Source: a virus
DNA length: 26,146 bases
IMG/VR virus record: IMGVR_UViG_3300032048_000013
Span: 1-26,146 of that record
Direction: 5' to 3' (one strand)
A model generated the notes under the pieces. It did no database searches. It was given only the letters and a program-made list of their open reading frames with translations, and was not told the origin of the DNA. Made by a program: the position numbers and the translations under genes. Positions 16,428 through 22,891 of this stretch are shown piece after piece (the stretch's first letter is position 1; each line of letters opens with the position of its first letter).

Positions 16428-18154
16428 TGGCTGATCCGAAATATGATCAGGGTGTCCGCCGAGAAAAGGACTTACTTCCTTATGTAGTTGAAATGCTGCC
16501 TGAGGACGAGTTTGGCGACCTTCAATTCGATGGGGAACTGGTTTTTGGAAGCGGCGAAGACGGTGATGTAACGGTCACCACGAATACCAATCTTTCTGGG
16601 GATATGTATTACAACAATCTCACTGTAAATAGTGGAGTGGTTCTAAATCCGAACGGTTGGAGAGTATTCGTAAAAAACACTTTGAACTTGACGGGCGACT
16701 TGGGGATCAAAGACACAGTTACAAGTGTCGGCACTGGTTCTTTGGAGGGAACCGTAGCCGTTGGGGAGAGTGTCACGGACGGTTTGGGCGGCGCTGGCGA
16801 ACCCGACGACTTTGAGTCTTCGGGGTACACTTTTAGCGGCTCTGGGGCCGTGAACACTTCGGTTGGTGTAGCAGCCAATGATTTTTATGATTTGCGTGAT
16901 GCTATTAACGCTTATAAGCAGCGTGGAACAGACTTTTTTCGTGCGAAGGGTGGTGCTGGTGGGGGTACCGGAGCGGATGGAGTTTCAGGAGCCGGGGTAG
17001 CCGGATCGTGGCCTCCGAGTGCGAACACAGTCGGCGTACCGGGGGGGAAGGGTTCTTCGGGGACTGGTGGCGCTGGGGGAACGGGTGGCCGTGGTGGTGC
17101 CGTAGTTATGGTTTCTGCCCGTCAGATCACTGGTTCAGGTGGTTTGTATTGCGAGGGTGGAACGTCAACTGATGGTGCTGCTGGAACAAGTGGAACGCCC
17201 GCTCCGACGTACACCGACCCGGCGTATAACCATGCTAATCCGGGTCATGGCAATCCGCCTGTCCAAAACCATCACCACACCAGTGGTCACGCGTCAGAAC
17301 AGAATCATCACGGGGTTCAAAACCATCACGGCACACCCCCGACGGCAGAACAGAATCATCACGGGGTTCAAAACCATCACGGCACACCCCCGACGGCAGT
17401 TCAAAACCATCACGGGGTTCAAAACCATCACGGCACAGATCCAACGCCGGGAACGGCCAGCCCGGACCCGACATCGAACCCTGATGCGTCATCGCATCAT
17501 CATGACAGCACATCCGGTACAAATCCTGATACGCCAGTGACGAATCCTCCTGTGCATGTCACGATTCCGGGTAGCGAAAATCCGGGTCACCATAATTTCC
17601 AACCGTTTCCGCATCACAACCCCGGAAACCACAACCCGACAAACCATATGGTGCAACCGGGCAGTCATCATCACAACCCCGGAAACCCGTACACGAACCA
17701 TCATGTGGTTACGAACCATCACGGAACGCCCCCCACGAATTATCCCCCAAATCCACCCGTTGCGAATCCTGATGCATCAGATCATCATAATGCAGCGGCA
17801 CAAAATCATCACACTAACCCTGATGCATCAGATCATCATCACGATTCGGAACAAAATCATCACACGAATCCTGATGCATCAGATCATCATCACGCCCCCA
17901 TGACAAACCATCACATCACACATCATCTCACTCCGGATACTCATGGAACGCCTCCCACTCCTCCGGGTACGGGCCATCAGGCGGCGATTGATTATCCCGG
18001 TGGGGCGGGTGGAACTGGCTATCAGGGGCAGCGAGGCGGTCGCGGTGGAGGCGGTGTTTTGATTGTGGTCACCAGAAATGCTGGTACACCGAGTTATTCT
18101 ATTAACACAGGAGTAAATGGCAGCAGCATTGCCCTTGACACTGCCAACATTTAA
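16427..18154 (+). CDS. Glycine-rich adhesin with a large histidine-rich repeat domain
   Basis: This 575-residue protein has an N-terminal domain (~35-95: FGSGEDGDVTVTTNTNLSGD) shared with the preceding gene. A glycine-rich region follows (~180-260, GGAGGTGGRGGAVVMVSARQ). Between H269 and H517 lie about 53 histidines in 249 residues, mostly as NHH, DHH or HHH. Part of this is arranged as two arrays of 17-residue repeats (EQNHHGVQNHHGTPPTA and NPDASDHHHDSEQNHHT). A second glycine-rich block (~525-550, GGAGGTGYQGQRGGRGGGG) and a beta end close the protein. The His clusters almost certainly bind transition metal ions. T4 gp37 shows that HxH sites in a fibre tip can hold iron, but the fold here is different and unknown. 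The enzyme cassette begins at the base after its stop codon. Confidence 0.75.
   Translation: MADPKYDQGVRREKDLLPYVVEMLPEDEFGDLQFDGELVFGSGEDGDVTVTTNTNLSGDMYYNNLTVNSGVVLNPNGWRVFVKNTLNLTGDLGIKDTVTSVGTGSLEGTVAVGESVTDGLGGAGEPDDFESSGYTFSGSGAVNTSVGVAANDFYDLRDAINAYKQRGTDFFRAKGGAGGGTGADGVSGAGVAGSWPPSANTVGVPGGKGSSGTGGAGGTGGRGGAVVMVSARQITGSGGLYCEGGTSTDGAAGTSGTPAPTYTDPAYNHANPGHGNPPVQNHHHTSGHASEQNHHGVQNHHGTPPTAEQNHHGVQNHHGTPPTAVQNHHGVQNHHGTDPTPGTASPDPTSNPDASSHHHDSTSGTNPDTPVTNPPVHVTIPGSENPGHHNFQPFPHHNPGNHNPTNHMVQPGSHHHNPGNPYTNHHVVTNHHGTPPTNYPPNPPVANPDASDHHNAAAQNHHTNPDASDHHHDSEQNHHTNPDASDHHHAPMTNHHITHHLTPDTHGTPPTPPGTGHQAAIDYPGGAGGTGYQGQRGGRGGGGVLIVVTRNAGTPSYSINTGVNGSSIALDTANI
17295..17447 (+). repeat. 51-base tandem repeat array 1 (three units) encoding His repeats
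   Basis: Units start at 17295, 17346 and 17397, a spacing of exactly 51 bases or 17 codons. Units 1 and 2 are nearly identical in DNA over their whole length. Unit 3 differs at its first codons and its end. The protein unit is EQNHHGVQNHHGTPPTA. The near-identity at silent positions indicates recent duplication. Confidence 0.9.
17765..17917 (+). repeat. 51-base tandem repeat array 2 (three units) encoding His repeats
   Basis: Units start at 17765, 17816 and 17867, again exactly 51 bases apart. The protein unit is NPDASDHHHDSEQNHHT; the third unit is degenerate in its second half. An older, diverged copy of the NPDAS-HHH part lies near 17478. The array has a different sequence from array 1 but the same 17-residue period. 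Confidence 0.88.
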
Positions 18155-18625
18155 ATGAAGACATATTATTACGTTCCTACAGACGAGGAAATAGAGCCGC
18201 ATGTTGCTGAGGCAACAATGTGGGGCATACCGATTGTTCATGGGATACCGGACAAAATCCTTAAAGAACATCCTGATATCACTCCGTCTAAGGCTGAGAT
18301 ATTCAAAGTTCCGGAAATAACCGGTGTAGCGCTGGCTGATAGTGAAATCAATGTGGGTAGCCATCAGGCCGTGATATGGACGAATGAGTTTTTAGATTTA
18401 CGAGGAAAGACTACTATTTCTGTTTTTAATGCTCGTAAGAAAGAAATGGCTCACGAAGATTTGATTCCGGTGTGGTGTGAAAAACATCGGGCACGTTGGG
18501 TGTTTCCTATTTTGAATATTGGAAAGTACGAAGTGTCGCTTCTACATGATGGAGAGGAACTAGCAACGGCGTTATTTTTTGCGTTCAAACGAAAAGCGGC
18601 ATTTCAGGACGGAAACAAAAAGTGA
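18155..18625 (+). CDS. Unknown protein, first gene of the oxygenase/halogenase cassette
   Basis: This 156-residue protein matches no family I recognise. The first ~45 residues (YYYVPTDEEIEPHVAEATMW and GIPDKILKEHPDITPSKAEI) look like a small alpha/beta or adaptor region. The rest is strand-rich with a possible immunoglobulin-like sandwich (GKTTISVFNARKKEMAHEDL, RWVFPILNIGKYEVSLLHDG). No signal peptide, membrane segment or metal motif is visible. The ATG follows the TAA of the His-rich adhesin gene with no gap, and its own TGA overlaps the ATG of the first oxygenase (TGATG). This ties it to both, so it could be a fibre-associated protein, an enzyme partner or a substrate carrier. Confidence 0.6.
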   Translation: MKTYYYVPTDEEIEPHVAEATMWGIPIVHGIPDKILKEHPDITPSKAEIFKVPEITGVALADSEINVGSHQAVIWTNEFLDLRGKTTISVFNARKKEMAHEDLIPVWCEKHRARWVFPILNIGKYEVSLLHDGEELATALFFAFKRKAAFQDGNKK

Positions 18626-19404
18626 TGGAAATACTTTTTCCCGGTATTGGATTGTGGCGTGATGCATTTGAGATTTCAGATGGGTATGCCGATGTTCTTT
18701 GGAAAAATCGGTATGAGATAGAACGCGGGGAATCTTGGGTTGATGATCGGGAAGGACATCGTCACAACTATGAAATAACTGGCCCGATTCGTATCAGGAA
18801 CTTTCCTGAAGATGGATTGGCGGACAGCGAAGATGATAAATATGTTTTCATGCTTCAGGGTGTGATGATGAAATGCTTGTTGGAGTACATGAAGGAGTAC
18901 CCGACCAGTTTTCAGGATATCCAATGGCAGGAGGCACATAGGCTTCTCTATTATTTTCCCGGTGCCAACATGGGTACTCATTCCGACAACACGCCCGGAG
19001 AGCATTTTACCGGTCCTAATCGAACAGGGAAATCGTATAGAGATCTTGTTGCTCCTCAAAGAATTCTATGTGCCCTCCAATTCATGAGTGATTGGGTACC
19101 GGATGACGAACCGGAAGGAGATAGTTTTACCGGAGGGGAAGTTTCGTGGCCGTATGTGGGAGCGACACACGAACCTCAAAAGGGGGATGTTCTCATCTAT
19201 CCGGCAAATTTCATTTATTCTCATAATGTCAGCCCCGTTTTGGCAGGGCACCGAATAGTAAATTTGACTTGCTTCTGTCAGGGGGATATTCCTGATTTTT
19301 CTTCGCATTATGGAATTGAACACCCAATGAATATTTTCCCCGGAAGTAATATGTATTTAGATCTTAATCACGATGAAATTAAGTGGGTGAAACATGCCAG
19401 TTGA
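18625..19404 (+). CDS. 2-oxoglutarate/Fe(II)-dependent oxygenase (prolyl hydroxylase-like), first copy
   Basis: This 259-residue enzyme carries the full iron and co-substrate site of the family. H119-S-D121 in GTHSDN and H200 in YSHNVSP bind Fe(II), and R210, ten residues after the distal His, should bind 2-oxoglutarate. The supporting strand FTGGEVSWP and the PQKGDVLIYPANF turn are typical of prolyl 4-hydroxylase-like enzymes. It should hydroxylate a substrate with O2 and release CO2 and succinate; the substrate cannot be read from the sequence. A ~20-residue stretch after the HxD (HFTGPNRTGKSYRD) is longer than in the compact second copy. ATG 18625 (TGATG overlap) is preferred over GTG 18622. 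It overlaps the second oxygenase gene by 11 bases. Confidence 0.85.
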   Translation: MEILFPGIGLWRDAFEISDGYADVLWKNRYEIERGESWVDDREGHRHNYEITGPIRIRNFPEDGLADSEDDKYVFMLQGVMMKCLLEYMKEYPTSFQDIQWQEAHRLLYYFPGANMGTHSDNTPGEHFTGPNRTGKSYRDLVAPQRILCALQFMSDWVPDDEPEGDSFTGGEVSWPYVGATHEPQKGDVLIYPANFIYSHNVSPVLAGHRIVNLTCFCQGDIPDFSSHYGIEHPMNIFPGSNMYLDLNHDEIKWVKHAS

Positions 19405-19981
19405 AAATCCCGCACCGGGTGTACTGATCCATGAAGGGTGGTACTCCGATGCTGACAAATTACTAGATGAAACACTAAAGGCCGCAGAGTTGGAGTATTC
19501 GGTTACTGCATGGAAGCGATCCATAACAGGCACTCCCGGTAACCATCAGCAAACTGATTACAGAAGCAGCGTGGAAAGCAGCATCAGTGAGGTTTGGGGA
19601 TACAACGATAAAGATTTCATACCCCTAGCAGAAGAACTCAAAAAGTTTAGTAGGGAACTCAATGAAAAAGTAAACAATTTCAGATCTGTTTATGATCTTC
19701 ATCTAAGAAAGGATGAAGGTTTTACGGTCATCCGCTATCAAAACAAAGCGGAATACCACTTCCACCATGACCATGCGGAACAAAATCAGAGAGCCTTAAG
19801 TATGGTGTTTTTCCTTAACGACAACTTCGATGGCGGCGAATTGGAATTTCCCTACTTCGATATAAAGATCACCCCATCGGCAGGAACGTTAGTCTTGTTT
19901 CCTTCCAATTTCCCTTTCGGGCACATCGCCCACCCGGTAGAGGGTGGAACTAAATATTCGCTGGTTACTTGGTATTCGTGA
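19394..19981 (+). CDS. 2-oxoglutarate/Fe(II)-dependent oxygenase (prolyl hydroxylase-like), second copy
   Basis: This compact 195-residue enzyme is of the 2OG-FeII_Oxy_3 type. Iron ligands are H124 and D126 in FHHDHAE and H177 in FGHIAHPV. K187, ten residues further on, should bind 2-oxoglutarate. The core strand MVFFLNDNFDGGELEFPYFD and the GTLVLFPSNFPFGHIAHPVE segment are textbook for prolyl 4-hydroxylase alpha-like domains. A basic N-terminal half (KRSITGTPGNHQQTDYRSS) resembles the family's substrate-side region. It differs strongly from the first copy, so the pair did not arise by a recent duplication and may act on different substrates or positions. The start overlaps the first oxygenase, and the stop lies 2 bases before the halogenase ATG. 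Confidence 0.9.
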   Translation: MPVENPAPGVLIHEGWYSDADKLLDETLKAAELEYSVTAWKRSITGTPGNHQQTDYRSSVESSISEVWGYNDKDFIPLAEELKKFSRELNEKVNNFRSVYDLHLRKDEGFTVIRYQNKAEYHFHHDHAEQNQRALSMVFFLNDNFDGGELEFPYFDIKITPSAGTLVLFPSNFPFGHIAHPVEGGTKYSLVTWYS

Positions 19982-19983
19982 AC

Positions 19984-21462
19984 ATGATTAAAAAAATTGG
20001 AATTGTCGGAGGAGGGAATGCAGGACTAATCAGCGCGCTCATTCTACGTTCTGCTTTCCCAGAACATGAGATAGTGGTTGTCAAGTCTGACATGATCGGA
20101 ACCATAGGGGTGGGGGAAGGCTCCACGGAACATTGGTTGGGATTTATGAATTTCTGTGGGATAGAACCCGCAGAAATGATTGTTGCAGCATTGGCTACCC
20201 ATAAAAAGGGTATTCGTTTTGAAGGATGGACCGATCACACTCCTGACTATTTTCATGTGACTTCTGGATTACCTGATTTTGTTCCGCGGATGTTTGGTTT
20301 CAACGGAGCGTATGCTGGATTTTTGTCTAAAGAATGGTTGTTGACTGAACACACCTGTCATAAAGGATTGTTGGAAAATAAGGTTCCAGCGGATAATCCT
20401 CATAGGAGTGTCAATCAGTTTCATTTTGATACTGAAGAGTTGAATGATTTTCTTAGGATGAAGGTAAGTAATCGAAATATCAAAATCATAGATGGAGAGG
20501 TTCAGAGGGTTGTTGTAAAAGACGATTGGATTGTCAGTGTGGAACTGGATGATCCAACGGCGTCAGCGGATAGGACGATCAGGGCAGACTTTTGGATAGA
20601 TGCCTCTGGTTTCAACAAGGTTTTGATTTCACATCTCTCTAAACAAACGTGGAACTCGTTCGGTGAGTATCTGTTAACGGATTCCGCGATTGCTTTCCGA
20701 ACACCTTCGGATGAAAGTGGAGAGTTGAGGCCATACACCCGTGCGAGGGCATTGGATAGTGGTTGGGCGTGGGAAATCCCGACTCAGGCAGAACGAGGCA
20801 ATGGATATGTTTACTCTTCTTCATTTTGCACAGAAGAAGAAGCGGTTGCCGAAATGGAAGAATTGTTGGATGTCCAAATATCGGATCACCGACATTTCCA
20901 ATTCGATCCGGGGCATTTGGAAGAGCCGTGGGTTGGCAATTGTGTAGCAGTCGGTTTGGCCGGATCTTTTGTAGAACCATTAGAAGCGACTTCCATTGGG
21001 TCTACGATTACTCAGGCAAAGTCTCTAATCGGCTATCTTGCATCTTTTCAAAAGGGCAATGAATGGATTCCGAAAGAATACAACCGACAGTTCAATGGGA
21101 TGATGGCCAATATTCTTGACATGATTCGATTGCACTACGTCAGTGATCGAACCGATACTCCGTTTTGGTCTGCCTTACAGGATATGCCTATTCCGGAAAG
21201 TTTGGAACGACTATTGGGCCTTTGGTCGGAACGTCCGCCACAACAGATGGACTTCAGTCATGGAGAATTGGCGATGTTTGGTTTACCGCATTTTTATCAT
21301 GTGGGACAAGGTCAAGGTGTTTTGAACCCTGATTCAGCCTTTAGGGCGATACAGGCGTTTGTTTGGGAAGATTCGGTTGAGGATGCTATATGGAAAATAC
21401 GAGAAAACCAATCCGCTCACCCAATCATGGATCATCATGAGGCGCTTGAAAACCTTCAGTAA
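19984..21462 (+). CDS. Flavin-dependent tryptophan-halogenase-like enzyme
   Basis: This 492-residue enzyme shows all the key sites of the family. The FAD-binding GxGxxG is G9-G11-G14 in IGIVGGGNAG, and IGVGEGSTEHW follows. K74 in THKKGIRF matches the lysine that carries hypohalous acid (K79 in PrnA). W261-A-W263-E-I-P is the WxWxIP motif that separates halogenases from monooxygenases. E334 in EPLEATSI corresponds to the catalytic glutamate of PrnA. It needs reduced flavin from a reductase, which is not in this window. Substrate may be free tryptophan, another indole or phenol, or a peptide. Cyanophage Syn10 VirX1 is a characterised viral member that prefers iodide. ATG 19984 is preferred; GTG 19978, overlapping the upstream stop, is also possible. 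It overlaps the next gene by 26 bases. Confidence 0.9.
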   Translation: MIKKIGIVGGGNAGLISALILRSAFPEHEIVVVKSDMIGTIGVGEGSTEHWLGFMNFCGIEPAEMIVAALATHKKGIRFEGWTDHTPDYFHVTSGLPDFVPRMFGFNGAYAGFLSKEWLLTEHTCHKGLLENKVPADNPHRSVNQFHFDTEELNDFLRMKVSNRNIKIIDGEVQRVVVKDDWIVSVELDDPTASADRTIRADFWIDASGFNKVLISHLSKQTWNSFGEYLLTDSAIAFRTPSDESGELRPYTRARALDSGWAWEIPTQAERGNGYVYSSSFCTEEEAVAEMEELLDVQISDHRHFQFDPGHLEEPWVGNCVAVGLAGSFVEPLEATSIGSTITQAKSLIGYLASFQKGNEWIPKEYNRQFNGMMANILDMIRLHYVSDRTDTPFWSALQDMPIPESLERLLGLWSERPPQQMDFSHGELAMFGLPHFYHVGQGQGVLNPDSAFRAIQAFVWEDSVEDAIWKIRENQSAHPIMDHHEALENLQ

Positions 21463-22183
21463 AATCCGATCGTATTTGGATTGGCCGAAGGTCAAAAAGG
21501 GAGAGATCCTGATCATCCCTTCTGATAATCGACTGATTGAAAACCCTCCCAAATTGAGCAAGGATGGTTGGCCGGAATGGTACAGGAGTCCAAAGATAGC
21601 GAAACCCGGCACAATAGTTAGTTGTAAGGGTATTCAGGATTATCTATCTATCGGTTTGACGGTTCCCTTGTGGTGTGACATCGAAGTGTTTCAAATGGGC
21701 ATGGACGATGTTCGTGGAAGAACTAGTGATCGTGCTTTCGATGTTGATCATTTTGGTGGGAGTATGGCGGAGGGGTGTCCCATCAGTCGTGGGAGGGCTT
21801 TTGATGAGGCGGGGTTTCCGAAGGTTGTTTCACCGTTTCTGTATAAGACAGCACCGGGATACTCCATGCTGGTTTTGCCCATAGCGTATGAGCCGGATGA
21901 GCGTTATCAGGTTTTACCAGCGATAGTTCATACCGACTTTTATCACAACATTAATGTTGTTTTACGGGTGATGACTAAGGAAACCTTTGTAATTAAAGCC
22001 GGAACACCTATTTATCAGTTGATTCCATTTAAGAGAAGCGACACTATAGGCAAGGTTATTCTTGGTGATGCAGGGATGTATGAAACTGGGAAGTTTCGCG
22101 GTCTTTCTTATGGGGGAATAGGAAAGTTCTCTATGAAGGGTCTTTACCGCAAGCATCAAAGGGATGCTGACGCGGATCTTTGA
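21437..22183 (+). CDS. Uncharacterised protein of a family seen in marine phages (possibly DUF6065)
   Basis: This 248-residue protein carries a pattern I have met in marine viral and some bacterial genes: WPEWYRSPK, then GIQDYLSIGLTVPLWCDIEV, VVSPFLYKTAPGYSMLVLPI, VLPAIVHTDFYHN, and near the end IKAGTPIYQLIPFKR. I believe this is the group catalogued as DUF6065, but I could not check. Its biochemical role is unknown. Such genes occur beside 2OG oxygenase and halogenase genes, so it may bind the shared substrate or be a further enzyme. ATG 21437 is chosen because the longer frame from 21359 would overlap the halogenase by 104 bases and adds a basic, non-conserved stretch. It contains scattered His/Asp pairs but no clear HxD...H iron site. 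Confidence 0.6.
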   Translation: MRRLKTFSKIRSYLDWPKVKKGEILIIPSDNRLIENPPKLSKDGWPEWYRSPKIAKPGTIVSCKGIQDYLSIGLTVPLWCDIEVFQMGMDDVRGRTSDRAFDVDHFGGSMAEGCPISRGRAFDEAGFPKVVSPFLYKTAPGYSMLVLPIAYEPDERYQVLPAIVHTDFYHNINVVLRVMTKETFVIKAGTPIYQLIPFKRSDTIGKVILGDAGMYETGKFRGLSYGGIGKFSMKGLYRKHQRDADADL

Positions 22184-22205
22184 GGCCATGAAGTAGTATC
22201 TGCTG

Positions 22206-22469
22206 ATGGAAGACGATAACTCTAACGATCCCGGCAAACAGATTGTTGATGTCGAAGTTGCCGACAAGTTTGGTGAGGATCTTCCTGTTGTTGTAAAGGA
22301 TTATGTCGTGATCGCAGAGGTCATGACTGACGAGGGGAACACACTTTTGGTATCTACCAGTCCCCAAAGCACCCCGTGGGCTATCTACGGGTTGTTGCAG
22401 TACGGTGAACGATTTTTTGATGATCAGTTTTACAACCCCAACTTTAACCCAGAGATGAACGATGGATGA
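22206..22469 (+). CDS. Small unknown acidic protein between cassette and second fibre block
   Basis: This 87-residue acidic protein has a core DYVVIAEVMTDEGNTLLVST followed by PWAIYGLLQYGERFF. The style recalls small genes of unknown function in tail regions of several phage groups, but I cannot name a family. No signal or membrane segment is seen. It begins 22 bases after the preceding stop, without a clear ribosome binding site, and is followed within a few bases by fibre-type genes. It could be a fibre chaperone or a regulator. It is probably cytoplasmic. Confidence 0.6.
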   Translation: MEDDNSNDPGKQIVDVEVADKFGEDLPVVVKDYVVIAEVMTDEGNTLLVSTSPQSTPWAIYGLLQYGERFFDDQFYNPNFNPEMNDG

Positions 22470-22539
22470 TGTAGACTTTTCTGTGAGGAGATCTGTCAAG
22501 GCAGAGGGCAGATTTTCAAAACTATCTTTACTGAGGTAA
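22462..22539 (+). CDS. Possible 25-residue basic peptide gene
   Basis: An ATG at 22462 overlaps the end of the previous gene and opens a frame to TAA at 22537-22539, giving a peptide with the basic core VRRSVKAEGRFSKLS. It fills an otherwise empty 74-base gap. There is no strong ribosome binding site and no homologue that I recognise, so it may be chance. Confidence 0.25.
   Translation: MDDVDFSVRRSVKAEGRFSKLSLLR
22533..22536 (+). promoter_or_regulatory. Ribosome binding site of the first gene of the second fibre block
   Basis: GAGG lies 7 bases before ATG 22544. It restarts translation independently of the cassette upstream. Confidence 0.55.
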
Positions 22540-22543
22540 TAGT

Positions 22544-22891
22544 ATGCCCGCTGGTATTTATAATTTTACCTGTGATCAGGGCGCTACGTTTGAGCGTGTT
22601 ATAGAAATTACTAACTACGACGACAGTATCGTTGATCTCAGCGGCAAGACAGGTCGTATGCAGGTTCGCAAAGATATTGAATCCGCTTCGGCATTGATCG
22701 AACTGACCACTGAGAACAACAGAATGACGTTTGATAGTAATGCTGGAAGCATAACTTTATTGATTTCTGCTGCCGATACTGCGGCCCTTCAGTTCAGTGG
22801 CATCTATGATTTAGAGGTTGTATCTTCGGATGGGACAGTAGATCGTGTTCTACAAGGTATTTTTGATCTTGATGAGAATGTAACGACATGA
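22544..22891 (+). CDS. Small beta-sandwich tail accessory protein (BppU-like style)
   Basis: This 115-residue protein begins MPAGIYNFTCDQGATFERVI and continues with DLSGKTGRMQVRKDIESASA, TLLISAADTAALQFSGIYDL and a C-terminal VLQGIFDLDENVTT. The layout (GATF, then a Gly-x-x-x-R-M-Q-V-R strand, then a YDLEV strand) is familiar from small virion proteins near baseplates and fibres in many phages, similar to the N-terminal domain of BppU-type proteins that anchor receptor-binding proteins. Its role is therefore probably an adaptor for the next fibre. The stop overlaps the next start (ATGA). Confidence 0.65.
   Translation: MPAGIYNFTCDQGATFERVIEITNYDDSIVDLSGKTGRMQVRKDIESASALIELTTENNRMTFDSNAGSITLLISAADTAALQFSGIYDLEVVSSDGTVDRVLQGIFDLDENVTT

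Noticed and set aside
17139-17903. Arg/Ile/Thr-rich frames on the plus strand within the His-rich gene (133 and 115 residues)
   Set aside because: They are alternative-frame readings of the CAT/CAC repeats, e.g. RIITGFKTITAHPRRQ repeated; the His frame is continuous with conserved domains on both sides.
17295-17917. CRISPR-like array
   Set aside because: The repeats are contiguous, in frame, 51 bases long without unique spacers and encode a regular protein pattern.
17879-18364. 161-residue minus-strand frame spanning the adhesin end and the next gene
   Set aside because: It crosses two well-supported plus-strand genes and has no recognisable motif.
21359-21436. Upstream extension of the DUF6065-like gene to 21359
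   Set aside because: It would overlap the halogenase by 104 bases and adds residues without family pattern; ATG 21437 gives a normal short overlap.
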